IMG/VR virus record: IMGVR_UViG_3300009182_000153
Span: 1-37,667 of that record
Strand: one strand, 5' to 3'
DNA length: 37,667 bases
Source of the DNA: a virus
Within the stretch, counting starts at the first letter, position 1, and every line of letters begins with the position of its first letter. The position numbers were made by a program, and so were the translations under genes. Below are positions 13,601-22,468 of the stretch, one piece after another. The notes under the pieces are model-generated. The model was not told where the DNA came from and made no database searches. It saw only the letters and a list, made by a program, of their open reading frames with translations.

Positions 13601-15919
13601 CATAGCGTCTGTTACATGAGCTGATGCACTACCACTTGCAACAACCTTTGTTAATTTTTTAACATCTGAAACATACAAAGACATATTGCCTGTAGTTATA
13701 TCACCACCAGTAATATAAACTTGGCCTTTTGTTGTGTTAACGTAGGTATTATTAATCAATGTGCCACTTAATGCGGACATATTTGTTGTGTTACCAACTA
13801 AAAGATTTTTAGCCTTCAGAACATAGGATGTGCCATCCGCATTAGAAATAGAAACAGTTGCAATAACATCAACAGTTTTACCAGCATATGTAGCTGAAGT
13901 GAATGTTACTGAATCGCGGCCAGAAGTTACTACAACTGTATTTCCAGATGTGGTAAAATCTAATACTGTATTGCTTGACTTGTCAATAACAATATAATTT
14001 TGTTTGATTACATCAGAAGATAGTGTTCCTGTTCCTAAGAATCTTAATGGATTTCCACTACCAGAAGTCAAAGTGATTTGATACCCACCGCCAAATGTTT
14101 TACTTCTGAATACTCTTGTAGAGATGTAACTTGAGTCAGCAATGTTGGCAACATATGGATAACCAACTTGGAACAATAACTCAGGTGCATTTGATGTATA
14201 GAATACAGTATCTTCTAATGGTACTCCATTCTTTTTACCATTAAGTGTATTGATATTTGCTGAAGTAATTGGATAATATGTTGAGTTGGCAACAACAATA
14301 GATTCTACTTGTTTTGAATTGAATTGTATTGAGAAGTTTGTTGTTGCATCTGGTGTTAATGTAAATGCAGGGTCTACAACAATAGATTTTGTTGTTGAAT
14401 TATAGGAAGAAATTTTTCTGGAATCTCCAACACTTGTACCAGATGTAATTGTTACTATTGCACCATAGTAAGCATTGGCTGTTGTTGAAAACTTACCTGT
14501 CGTGTCGTAAACTACCAATGTATTGGCAGTAGAACTGCTTCTAGCATTTGATGTTAATGTGTTTGATGTTATGTCAGTAACATAAGATTTGTAAACATAT
14601 GTTTGTGTATTAGAATCCGATGTACTTGAAACATAACTTAGGTTTCTAATCTTTGTTTTACCAACCAATGTGGATTGATAAGTTGCTGCATTAGAACGAT
14701 TGATACTTTCTGGTCCTATACAGTGTAAATCCACAGTAGGTAATGTTGTATAGTCAAATGTACCTTTAAGAGTATCAACATAGAAATAGTTTCCATAATC
14801 AATAAAGGTTGAATTATTATTAATAAAATTAGTTGTTCTTGCACGATTACTTGTTAATAAAACATCGCCTTGATTTTCAATTCTATAACCACGAACATAG
14901 GCAATACCTTTACCTATTTTTAGGTCATATGTTGTTGAGTTGTTTGTGTTTGCAGCTGGTGTTAATTTGAAATCTTCAACGATGTAATCACCATTGGTTT
15001 CATAATCACGTTTTGCAAAGTAATCATCAATAACAGAGTAAACGGTACCATCAACTTGTTTAACAACAGAACCGTTTTGTACTTTTAATAATTCAATAAA
15101 TGCACCATCATTTCCTAACTCCAATGGAAGTGAAGTCAATGATAGAACAATTTGGTATCTGTCAGCACCTGGTGCTTGATAGTTTGAAGCACCAATAGCA
15201 GGATCCAATAGAGAAGAATCTGCAATATAATCTACAATACTTTCTGTTATAGAAAGACCAACTCTATATGATGGTGTATTGCTGTACTTGTCTAAAATAA
15301 CTGTCTGTGGTTGTACTGAAACAAAATTACCAATAGAATAATTTGAATATGTACCATCAGTATTTTGTGTGGCTGAAATAGAATGGCCATTTACAACATA
15401 GAAAACACCATTAGATATTGAGGCAGTAGAAGAAAGACCTGTACTTCCTGAAGTAATTGTTGTTGCAATAATATTAGGATTATCCACAACAGATACAACC
15501 ATATTATTGGTGAACTGAACACCTGATAGGTAAGAAACAATTAATGTTGGTGGATCGCCAGCTTGTGTATCAGTACCAGTCTTTTCAGCAGTTGCAATAA
15601 CCTTAGCGATAACTGTTCCTGATGTGTCTTGAATAATCTTGTTTAAGAAATTGCCAGCAACAACGTCAGAATTATTATATTTTAAATTTAATTTAAGGTA
15701 GTAACATTTAAAATTTGTTGATATTTTACCACCAGTAACTGGTGTATTTTGTGTGAAAATGTTGTCAGCAAATTTGGAAATCTGGTCTTGTAGGATTGTT
15801 TGAGATTGAGTCAGTTCTCTGGCCTGTACGGCCACACCAGGCTTAAACAATACACGATGGAAATTTTTTGACGGATCAAAATCATCGTAGTACGGATCAA
15901 CATTAAAATTTAGAGCCAT
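10610..15919 (-). CDS. Giant DUF4815 tail protein with C-terminal Hint domain
   Basis: 1769 residues, the longest gene in the window. The N-terminus (MALNFNVDPYYDDFDPSKNF, then HRVLFKPGVAVQARELTQSQ and ILQDQISKFADNIF) is the DUF4815 signature of large structural proteins of T4-like aquatic phages. A coiled-coil stretch (KKDITDLQTRVNNLEYYQALNLLEQKAASL) lies about two-thirds along. Near residue 1540 a proline run and a SCGGG linker lead into a Hint-type domain (residues 1548-1690) followed by a tail of about 80 residues. The gene is followed by the 735-residue protein whose module is often fused to DUF4815 proteins elsewhere. Likely function: baseplate periphery or long fibre base. The Hint domain suggests self-cleavage or covalent linkage. 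ATG has a plain upstream run of A with AAAAGGA. Confidence 0.85.
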   Translation of the reverse strand: MALNFNVDPYYDDFDPSKNFHRVLFKPGVAVQARELTQSQTILQDQISKFADNIFTQNTPVTGGKISTNFKCYYLKLNLKYNNSDVVAGNFLNKIIQDTSGTVIAKVIATAEKTGTDTQAGDPPTLIVSYLSGVQFTNNMVVSVVDNPNIIATTITSGSTGLSSTASISNGVFYVVNGHSISATQNTDGTYSNYSIGNFVSVQPQTVILDKYSNTPSYRVGLSITESIVDYIADSSLLDPAIGASNYQAPGADRYQIVLSLTSLPLELGNDGAFIELLKVQNGSVVKQVDGTVYSVIDDYFAKRDYETNGDYIVEDFKLTPAANTNNSTTYDLKIGKGIAYVRGYRIENQGDVLLTSNRARTTNFINNNSTFIDYGNYFYVDTLKGTFDYTTLPTVDLHCIGPESINRSNAATYQSTLVGKTKIRNLSYVSSTSDSNTQTYVYKSYVTDITSNTLTSNARSSSTANTLVVYDTTGKFSTTANAYYGAIVTITSGTSVGDSRKISSYNSTTKSIVVDPAFTLTPDATTNFSIQFNSKQVESIVVANSTYYPITSANINTLNGKKNGVPLEDTVFYTSNAPELLFQVGYPYVANIADSSYISTRVFRSKTFGGGYQITLTSGSGNPLRFLGTGTLSSDVIKQNYIVIDKSSNTVLDFTTSGNTVVVTSGRDSVTFTSATYAGKTVDVIATVSISNADGTSYVLKAKNLLVGNTTNMSALSGTLINNTYVNTTKGQVYITGGDITTGNMSLYVSDVKKLTKVVASGSASAHVTDAMMASSTYDVTNLFRLDNGQRDGYYDHATVSLVAGANKPLGKLLFVFDYYQHSGGDGYFSVLSYLAASSGGVSTSPETYSDIPSYTSSGRTTYKLSDSLDFRPTRKNGVSTFTLDLSVNTDAGALIPTNLSEFTNDYAYYLGRKDKLILSKDRSFKIIEGAPSTTPIAPDQPDGSLVVANITHDPYTAIIPGEEMFSGKTTLSKPNLSIDRVIYKRWIKKDITDLQTRVNNLEYYQALNLLEQKAASLQVPDVNGLNRFKNGILVDDFSSYLTADTYNKDYFANINTRNKTLTPLTLVSNFQLQNPIVLNSLGTLRNTNTFAISSIHGTETNVFTLPYTKANTIVQPLATSTLSLNPFSLSVAQGVARLSPSMDNWVDTRTAPTILVTDDKLQQRQDQQGLNYTNSGDFNSLVNKTTDDSVHLLPFIRPQQLLVRTKGMLVNTPVSTWFDGKNVDKYIQPASTVELKNVTGTFKEDDIIGFYLSSAARFYPTARVASVYKYPNSTNVRLYVAPVLGAVPYISSQTIQNGKIDATGTYIPNSATGTGTLNDTTTSILLSGSVTGVGGSYTPVGGSGTYQIYKVQNPNDWCTFLNQYGVWGSTTTYSSTAYTGSFSTGVIPADTYVIQISSTKTGTNLVFIDGVSIGTITGPTNVDVFSKTLTKGTHTISWSVTGNASLPLNGIAVLVKNSAGAVVFESTNPPNCNYDSVDQEILQPGGGAWFTGVTKIKLDQQASSVNDYYVGATIQVTSKFMVSSTTTTATYVPPPPPSNSSCGGGCFTADTMVTMANGKKKKISKITVGEEVMNFDGTSTNKVMFVEKISDENFKLLYSPSDKFESFATANHPLYIDGKLHALDPDLNYEMYPWLNKNEKLIPVNVAEPKGDIVYNLWTDGDGTYTVNGYGTTSIIDDGGIIRLAYEAGEITADRASELLIMFTEKGKNVVYGAYLFNKLFGKLNVGIVNKTMAAIYRTSDSYKPLQATFNSLFGVVGRVAWFFKNK
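10767..11278 (-). other. Hint (hedgehog/intein-type) domain in the DUF4815 protein
   Basis: Residues 1548 to about 1717. Block A is CFTADTMVTMANGKKKKISK followed by ITVGEEVMNFDG, with the candidate nucleophile Cys1548. Block B is FATANHPLYIDG, the T-x-x-H motif with its His. The C-terminal block is IVYNLWTDGDGTYTVNGYGT, the usual Y-N-L...TYxVNG strand pair, but it lacks the terminal His-Asn of splicing inteins. No endonuclease insert is present. This is the make-up of a non-splicing Hint or bacterial intein-like domain, capable in principle of N-to-S acyl shift and cleavage before Cys1548. Confidence 0.8.
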
Positions 15920-15929
15920 TTTTTTCCTT

Positions 15930-17297
15930 TTAATAACCTAAGACAAATCGGAATTGTTCTATTCCATCTGTACTTCTTTGGACGCCTGTTCTGTTTTCAA
16001 TAGAGAGAATATTACCAGAAGATAAAACAAATTTTGGAGTGCTATATGACAATAATGTTCTTGTAGTGCCTGAAGAATTTCCAAAAAGTGGAGCATTTGT
16101 TGTCAAGGTACCCGTAGTATTTAGAATCTTAACCACATTACCTACTGCATCAAAACTCAAAACTGTGCCAATAAATGTACTATTTTCTGTACTTGTACCT
16201 TGATAAACATATTCATCATTTAGATATGCACCAAAACCTGGTGCCACAACTAAATCTGTTGTTGTGGAATACACTGAGCCGTTTGCAAAACTTGGTGTGG
16301 TATCTAATGCCAATGGATTACTTATCAAACCAATTTGGTGATAATCAATGTCGGTAGGAATAAGTCCGTTTTCAGACCCATTAAACTGAGATGTATACAT
16401 TACATGAGTACACCCCAGTTCTGACATAGGATCGTATCCATGACCACCAATTGGTGAGGTTGGTGCAATCGCTACAGCACCAGAACCTTGTGTGGAGGTG
16501 ATAGCCACATTAGCGTAAGTATAACCACTACCATATGATGTAACAACAATATCTTTAATGGAACCACTAACAACATTGGCAGATGCTGCGGCACCTGTAC
16601 CATCACCAGTAATAGTAATTGTGATGGCAGCATTTACTGGATTATAACTTGAACCACCATTTGTTACATTAATAACATCAATACTACCAACACCTGCATC
16701 AGAATATAATGGGTTTGGTGTACCTGCCTTAACGATGATTGGCATCCATGTAGAGTCCATGAATTTTAATTTTGAACCAGTGTCAATGGTATACATATAT
16801 TTCCATTTGTACCCATCAGAACCAATGAAAATATTATTTGTGTCATAAGAACCAGGTTCAAAGAAAGGTTCTACAATAGATTGTGAACCATTATAATTCC
16901 ATAGACATTTGAATACTTGGTCGTATTTGTTCTTTACATAATAATTATATACTTTAAGTCCGTTAGTATCTTGTGCAAACATATCGGTATCATCACGATA
17001 ATAATCATATACTGTACCTGAATTCCAATCTATACGTTGAATAACAGGAGATATATCAGATGAATTTAATAGTTTGGTTGCAAATATATTTTTGAATACT
17101 TTTTTGATTGACTTTTGGTCCTGTGTTGGCGCAGTGGGATTGCCTTCATCTGGCCAAGGATCAACCTTAGATAAAAAACAATATGTTACTGCAACCGATT
17201 TGGTTGAGTCGGATTTAAGTACTAATGTCGGTGAGTAATAGGCCTGTTTGACCTGTGCTACCTTAGAACCGTATACTAAAAGATTTTTATTTGCCAT
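15930..17297 (-). CDS. gp8: Baseplate wedge protein gp8
   Basis: 455 residues. Residues 1-190 carry the gp8 pattern: SVAVTYCFLSKVDPWPDEGNP, YRDDTDMFAQD, LKVYNYYVKNKYDQVFKCLWN, SIVEPFFEPGS and DGYKWKYMYTID. gp8 forms a dimer in each T4 baseplate wedge and contacts gp6, gp7 and gp10. T4 gp8 has 334 residues; much of the excess here is the inserted G-x-GY / TITITGDGTGA module at about 203-280 and a following loop. The C-terminus ends SIENRTGVQRSTDGIEQFRFVLGY. It follows the 729-residue fibre-like gene by 13 bases and precedes the DUF4815 gene by 10, in the wedge operon order 25-6-7-8. Confidence 0.88.
   Translation of the reverse strand: MANKNLLVYGSKVAQVKQAYYSPTLVLKSDSTKSVAVTYCFLSKVDPWPDEGNPTAPTQDQKSIKKVFKNIFATKLLNSSDISPVIQRIDWNSGTVYDYYRDDTDMFAQDTNGLKVYNYYVKNKYDQVFKCLWNYNGSQSIVEPFFEPGSYDTNNIFIGSDGYKWKYMYTIDTGSKLKFMDSTWMPIIVKAGTPNPLYSDAGVGSIDVINVTNGGSSYNPVNAAITITITGDGTGAAASANVVSGSIKDIVVTSYGSGYTYANVAITSTQGSGAVAIAPTSPIGGHGYDPMSELGCTHVMYTSQFNGSENGLIPTDIDYHQIGLISNPLALDTTPSFANGSVYSTTTDLVVAPGFGAYLNDEYVYQGTSTENSTFIGTVLSFDAVGNVVKILNTTGTLTTNAPLFGNSSGTTRTLLSYSTPKFVLSSGNILSIENRTGVQRSTDGIEQFRFVLGY
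16458..16691 (-). repeat. Gly/Tyr beta module in gp8
   Basis: Residues about 203-280: VGSIDVINVTNGGSSYNP, ITITITGDGTGAAASA, GSIKDIVVTSYGSGYTYANV. Two half-repeats, each an I-x-x-I-x-V strand, a G-S-G-Y turn and a T-x-T-I strand. Same plan as modules in gp6, the gp7-position protein and the 735-residue protein. Confidence 0.75.
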
Positions 17298-17310
17298 AGT
17301 GTTTTATTTA

Positions 17311-19500
17311 TTAAGCGTGTGTAATTGCTACAAAAGTATTTGCCAAGGTATTATCTATACACATATATCTTACCAAAATTGATGATGTTCCTGGTATATT
17401 GTAAGTAGTTGAATTGGTTGTTGAATTCAATGCACTCAAACCATGTGTAAATGTTTGATTTGTTCCTGCCGCATTAACAACCCATAGAACTGTTTCTTTG
17501 CCTGCCAATAAATTAGAAAGAGTTACAACCAAACCGGCTGTTGTATTGGCTTTTGTGACAGCTGTGTTTGCAACATCAATTGTAATGGCTGTCTGAGCAC
17601 CTGGATATTGTGTTGGTGTATAAATGAATCCTTTTACTGGCGCCACAGTACCAGTAATTGTTACGTTGCCTTGGACATTTAAATTATCTGCATTGATAAA
17701 CTGACTATATGAAATTGCGTTTAGTGATGTACCACCAAAAGTAGAGTTTGCTTTATCATAGACAGAATGAAGAATAGAATAAAATCCACCAAAACTATTT
17801 CTTGATACATTTGTTAAATCTGGTATCAGTGTCTGAGAATTGTTTAATGTTAATACCGATCCTGCACTTTGTGTTATAGCATTAGCTGTATTAGTAGCAG
17901 AATAAACAAGCGTATCGGAAAGTTGTAGTGTTCCTGCTGTAAGGGTTATTGGACCCATACTAATAACTGCTTTAGCCAAAACTGCAGCAGACGCATTATT
18001 TACCGTAAAGGTATAATAATTACCACCATTCAACACAACTGTACCAGCGCCAGTAATGCTTAGTGTAGATGTGGATAAGTCGCATCCTCTAAAATTTGTA
18101 TATGCTGTTGATGTTTTTGTTGCCGCAGTCGTTACTGTACAACCAATAATATCAACCGAACCATTTGCAGAAGTTCCTGAGATAACAAGATTGTTTATCT
18201 TGAGACCATCAACGGTACAACCTGTTGTAAGAGTTAAAGTACCAGAAAGAGTTGTGCTTTTACCTATTAACTCATGTGTGGTTAAAACGGTATACTGAGT
18301 ATTAATTGTTACATTTTCAGGATAATCACCTGGATGTAAAATGATTGTTTTTCTTTGACCAGCACCAGTAGTTTCAAATGCAGGAGTTATTAGTTCTATT
18401 GCTCGAGCAATTGTTTTTACTGGATCACCAATTGTACCTTTACCACTATCATTAAATGCCACGGGACTTACATGAATTTCTGAACTATATCCTGTAATAT
18501 AAGGACTAGATGCATCAGGCGTGCTAGAGTAAGTAAGTGCTTTTGAAAGAGGATTGTATTCTACAAGATACTTTGCTGCGTATGTTGATGTATTTCCGTT
18601 AGCAGTAAGAGTTGGAATTAATGTTCCGTTGATTGTTGCAGTATTACTAATTATTAAATTACCAGTTACTGTCAAGTTACCAGCAAATGTTCCTGTTGTA
18701 TTAGCAAGTGCATTGTTTGCCTTATCAAACGATGCATTGGCCAAAGTTGTTGCTGAGTTAGCAGTACCGATACCTGCCAATGCCAGCGCATATGCCGCAT
18801 TAGCCTGTAAGAATGATGCGTTTGATTGTGTATATGCAAATGGTGCTGTGTTAGCTAAATCATAAATTGTATTTGTATATGCAAATGGTGCTGCTGCCGT
18901 ATTCTGTGTAGTATTATCATTAAAATATATTGGGTAACCATTAACCATCTTAAAACCATTGGCAGTTATTTTAGCCACGATGTTGCTAGAATTATAACCA
19001 CCAGCAATAAATTTAATTTCAGTGGCTGTTGATGTACTACCAATAACCAAGTTACCACCATTGGCTCTTGCATTTCCTACACCATTACCTTGTGTGTAGA
19101 TATAACCATCAAGCGGATAGATTGCAGTGCCAAGGTTATTAAATTCTAAACCAGGTGTTACATTAGCGTTTGCAAAACCTACGTCAATAAAGTAAGTTGA
19201 GTCTGTACCGGTGTTAGCAGTAACTACAATATCAGCCGTACCACCATTGTCTATATTAACTAAATTAGTTTGAATATATGATGCACCAGAAGCAGCAAAC
19301 TGTGCAACGGTATTAGGTAATGTTATTTGATTGTTACCTACATTCAATACTTCATTTGAATATAATCCTTGTGCAAGTGTACGACCAGTAAACTTACCGG
19401 TTACACCTGAGGGTACATCAACCGCAACAAACAAAGTGTTCTGTGTGTTTGCATTAAGTTTTGTAATTAAATTTAATTGTGATATTTTTACTGAGCTCAT
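17311..19500 (-). CDS. Fibre-like structural protein with parallel beta-helix segment
   Basis: 729 residues. The N-terminus (SSVKISQLNLITKLNANTQN, then TLFVAVDVPSGVTGKFTG) is of the type used by T4-like aquatic phages to mount fibre-like proteins on the baseplate. Residues about 205-270 hold ANxA-type repeats like the fibre at the left edge (SFLQANAAYALALAG, TLANASFDKANNALAN). Residues about 340-545 look like a right-handed parallel beta-helix: GDPVKTIARAIELITPAF, RKTIILHPGDYPENVTI, then rungs rich in single-turn strands. The C-terminus is a small beta domain ending TFVAITHA. It lies between the gp7-position gene and gp8, a spot without a T4 counterpart. Catalytic residues for polysaccharide cleavage were not identified. 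Confidence 0.7.
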   Translation of the reverse strand: MSSVKISQLNLITKLNANTQNTLFVAVDVPSGVTGKFTGRTLAQGLYSNEVLNVGNNQITLPNTVAQFAASGASYIQTNLVNIDNGGTADIVVTANTGTDSTYFIDVGFANANVTPGLEFNNLGTAIYPLDGYIYTQGNGVGNARANGGNLVIGSTSTATEIKFIAGGYNSSNIVAKITANGFKMVNGYPIYFNDNTTQNTAAAPFAYTNTIYDLANTAPFAYTQSNASFLQANAAYALALAGIGTANSATTLANASFDKANNALANTTGTFAGNLTVTGNLIISNTATINGTLIPTLTANGNTSTYAAKYLVEYNPLSKALTYSSTPDASSPYITGYSSEIHVSPVAFNDSGKGTIGDPVKTIARAIELITPAFETTGAGQRKTIILHPGDYPENVTINTQYTVLTTHELIGKSTTLSGTLTLTTGCTVDGLKINNLVISGTSANGSVDIIGCTVTTAATKTSTAYTNFRGCDLSTSTLSITGAGTVVLNGGNYYTFTVNNASAAVLAKAVISMGPITLTAGTLQLSDTLVYSATNTANAITQSAGSVLTLNNSQTLIPDLTNVSRNSFGGFYSILHSVYDKANSTFGGTSLNAISYSQFINADNLNVQGNVTITGTVAPVKGFIYTPTQYPGAQTAITIDVANTAVTKANTTAGLVVTLSNLLAGKETVLWVVNAAGTNQTFTHGLSALNSTTNSTTYNIPGTSSILVRYMCIDNTLANTFVAITHA

Positions 19501-19508
19501 TTATTTTT

Positions 19509-22466
19509 TTACCCCAAAAGTATTATGTTTCCGGCTTCTGTTACCAATGTATTTCCATCTTCTGTTATCAACTCAGGAATGTATTGTATTCCAGTAGGAC
19601 CATAAATCTTTACGTCTGTTGCAACGAATGTTCTGTTGACCGTCAAATAAGAATTTGCATTTGCTATAAAATTACTTGCTACAACTATTTTACGATTAAC
19701 ATAATCAACTGATGTGACTAAGTTACTTCCGTTGTTATCAATTAAAACATAGTCGCCAGCAAATACAATGTCTTTTAATGGATATGCGGTGTTACTATAA
19801 ACACCATTGTTTATAATGTCATACTTACCAGTCAATGATTTTATATTTATGACGTTAGAACCAGAATTGGCCGTCACGATAGCAACATTTGGATATGTTA
19901 ACCAATAAGTATCATCTAAAGTAATTGTATCAGATCCTTGAGCCATCAAGTCTTCAGTACTACTTTCAAGCATCAAATCTACTGTGACACCATCTATCAT
20001 TAAATCTTCAATGGATGAACCAGATACATCAATAACATCCGATATTACTTGGTAACCATTTCTATCAGTTAAAGAAACAGTGCTGCTAGTTGTTATGAAA
20101 TTTTCTATGTTTGCGCCAAGTAAACTATAGAATTGAACAACACTGGTACCTTTATTTGTAAAATCTGTTGACATTAAACCAAATGAACCTGGATATCCAG
20201 TGTAATGTGACAATGTGAAACCAGTTCTTAGACCAGATGATGCAGTTGTTGTGTATGAACCATTTGATTTTAATGTATAACGGCCAATTACTTTTGTTCC
20301 AGCTGGATGTAATAAGTTATATAATACATCTCTGTATTTTGCAATTTCTTTATTTGCAGTTATCTGATATGTAAAGTTATTGTAATTGCTACTCTGTAGA
20401 ATGTCATAAGAACTTGGTTGTCCCTGTGAATTCAAATATTGACCTTGACTGATAACCAATCCGTTTAAGAATGATGCAGTACCTTTTGCACTACCATCAC
20501 CATATGTAATCACACCACTACTGTCATATGTTCTTGTGTATGGTTGTCCGTCACTGTTGAGTGTGCCACTGTATGTATAAACATATTGAGGCAAAGCGGA
20601 ATTAACCATGGTCAAGTTAATTTCATTACCATCTTTTAATGGTAAAGTACCGTTTAAAGCACCATTATAATCATAGACTCTTAAATTATAAACACTCAAC
20701 AAAGGATTATTATCAGTAGATAGTTTTGTTATGGAGTCTACTGTTGCTGTGTATGATGCAACATTAATATTTGTGCCTTGATATATTGTATCTCCTTTTT
20801 GCGGCAAATTCAATATTGACACATTAGATACAGCAATATCTTGTACCTTTATAGAAACATTTGGTGTTGTAACGTAATCTTCACCAGCATTTGTTAGTTT
20901 TATTGTTGAAATTGAACCAACTCTATCTACAACCACAGAGAATGTAGCACCTTCACCTAATATACCAGGAACATATAGGCTTGCACCACCTGCCTGTGTG
21001 TTGGCTGAATTTACAGAAAGTGTAGGTAGATTGGATGATTTGTAACCCATACCACCCAAAGGATATATTCCTGAGGTACTATAAACGTATGATACACCAG
21101 TAATTGCACCAGTTCCACTAACTGAAGTTACATTTGCAGCTGCACCTGAACCAGGTCCACCAGAGAAAACAATCTTATCATTTGCTTGATATCCGTGGCC
21201 GCCATTTGCAATTTGTATTGGTGCCAATATACCAAGTGCTGCCAAGTATACTGTATTTGCGGATGTTTCACCTTGATATACTGCTGCAGCACTTACAGAA
21301 GGTACTGATGATATGCCACCACCACTCTTAGTTACTGCAACAGATGAAATTGGATATGTGGTGAAAGAAGTAAAAGAAAATGCATTAACTAATGTGGTGT
21401 TGAGATTAGCAACAGCAATATTTGCAAAAGAATAGTTTGCATCATTAATTTTTATAAACTTTTTAAGTGCAATACTATCAATCGGAATCAATGCAACGTT
21501 GGCTTGTCCTATTGGATTTAATGTTGCTACACTGGCAGTAGCCCCACCATCATTAGTAATTGTTATAATAGTATTTGGATCGGCTCTGTATCCATAACCA
21601 CCATTTATCACATTTAAACGTTGTATAGAACCCGTTGTGGTTGTTGATACTAATGATGATGCACCAAGACCTGTATTAGAATTTAATCCACCATGAATGA
21701 TAACCGGATCACCAGGTTGATATAACAATCCTCTATTGTTCGGATCAATATTAACTTGACTGATTTGACCAACAATCTTTGCACGTAATGGTTCGCCATC
21801 AAATAAAACAGTTTGATTTTTATTGTCAACAACACGTACAAATTCACCTGATTGGAATAGTCGTTCAATATCTGAAATGAAAACTTCAGTCTTTGAACCT
21901 GCAAGTAGAGATGATTCTACTGTTGCTAGTGACTTTGTTGTTTCACCAAACAATTTGAGTCTTGCAATTTTTAAAAAATTAGAATCAGTTGTAGATAACT
22001 TTAAACTTTTTGCAACATACCATTTACCATCAGATGCCTTTAGAATCGCATCTTTTGTATTGAAATAATCAAAGTCAGAATTGTATAGTATCTTAAAAAG
22101 AAATCGATAAGATGCTGGTGTACCTTTAGACTGGTATAATTGCCTTGCAAATTTTACCGCTTCTCTTTTATCTACCAATATATCTTTTGGAAAATATGGT
22201 AGAAAATCATTCGTGTAATAGTCAATGAAACCATCAATGGTTGCATCTATATCTGAATAATTTGATAGATTCTTTGATGCATATACAACACCTTGATTAT
22301 TTGTATTAGCTGTACCGATAGAGGAGTTTGCTGCATTAGCCAATTCCATCCATTCATAGTATGCTTTAAGAAATAAGGAAAAGTTTTGATACTCAGGATT
22401 ATCTCGAACAAATTCTGGTAGTTGTGAGTCTACCAGAAGTGAAGTTTTTTTATCTTCTACTATCAT
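19509..22466 (-). CDS. Baseplate wedge protein in the gp7 position
   Basis: 985 residues (T4 gp7 has 1032). The N-terminal helical part (PEYQNFSLFLKAYYEWMELA, then FIDYYTNDFLPYFPKDILVD, RQLYQSKGTPASYRFLFKIL) is highly characteristic of a large wedge protein in T4-like aquatic phages. Residues about 240-545 contain several G-x-GY modules (LNVINGGYGYRADP, IQIANGGHGYQAND, IKLTNAGEDYVTTP). The C-terminal part (about 850-985) is beta-rich and ends with a duplicated TEDGNTLVTEAGNIILLG. Gene order 25-6-this-8 matches T4 25-6-7-8, so assignment as the gp7 equivalent rests mostly on position and size. The start overlaps nothing and lies 2 bases from the gp6 stop. Confidence 0.7.
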   Translation of the reverse strand: MIVEDKKTSLLVDSQLPEFVRDNPEYQNFSLFLKAYYEWMELANAANSSIGTANTNNQGVVYASKNLSNYSDIDATIDGFIDYYTNDFLPYFPKDILVDKREAVKFARQLYQSKGTPASYRFLFKILYNSDFDYFNTKDAILKASDGKWYVAKSLKLSTTDSNFLKIARLKLFGETTKSLATVESSLLAGSKTEVFISDIERLFQSGEFVRVVDNKNQTVLFDGEPLRAKIVGQISQVNIDPNNRGLLYQPGDPVIIHGGLNSNTGLGASSLVSTTTTGSIQRLNVINGGYGYRADPNTIITITNDGGATASVATLNPIGQANVALIPIDSIALKKFIKINDANYSFANIAVANLNTTLVNAFSFTSFTTYPISSVAVTKSGGGISSVPSVSAAAVYQGETSANTVYLAALGILAPIQIANGGHGYQANDKIVFSGGPGSGAAANVTSVSGTGAITGVSYVYSTSGIYPLGGMGYKSSNLPTLSVNSANTQAGGASLYVPGILGEGATFSVVVDRVGSISTIKLTNAGEDYVTTPNVSIKVQDIAVSNVSILNLPQKGDTIYQGTNINVASYTATVDSITKLSTDNNPLLSVYNLRVYDYNGALNGTLPLKDGNEINLTMVNSALPQYVYTYSGTLNSDGQPYTRTYDSSGVITYGDGSAKGTASFLNGLVISQGQYLNSQGQPSSYDILQSSNYNNFTYQITANKEIAKYRDVLYNLLHPAGTKVIGRYTLKSNGSYTTTASSGLRTGFTLSHYTGYPGSFGLMSTDFTNKGTSVVQFYSLLGANIENFITTSSTVSLTDRNGYQVISDVIDVSGSSIEDLMIDGVTVDLMLESSTEDLMAQGSDTITLDDTYWLTYPNVAIVTANSGSNVINIKSLTGKYDIINNGVYSNTAYPLKDIVFAGDYVLIDNNGSNLVTSVDYVNRKIVVASNFIANANSYLTVNRTFVATDVKIYGPTGIQYIPELITEDGNTLVTEAGNIILLG
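20832..21749 (-). repeat. Array of Gly/Tyr beta modules in the gp7-position protein
   Basis: Residues about 240-545 hold at least four related units with the plan I-x-x-(I/L)-x-(V/L)-x-N-(G/A)-G-x-(G/D)-Y followed by a P-x-x-x-I strand: LNVINGGYGYRADP, IQIANGGHGYQAND, GMGYKSSNLPTLSV and IKLTNAGEDYVTTPNVSI. It is the largest set in the window. Confidence 0.7.
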
Positions 22467-22468
22467 TT

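Noticed and set aside
18554-18865. Open frame of 103 codons on the plus strand with Val/Ala-rich, membrane-like sequence
   Set aside because: It is the reverse of the Asn/Thr/Ala-rich repeat in the 729-residue protein; hydrophobicity follows from reverse-complemented AAT, ACT and GCA codons.
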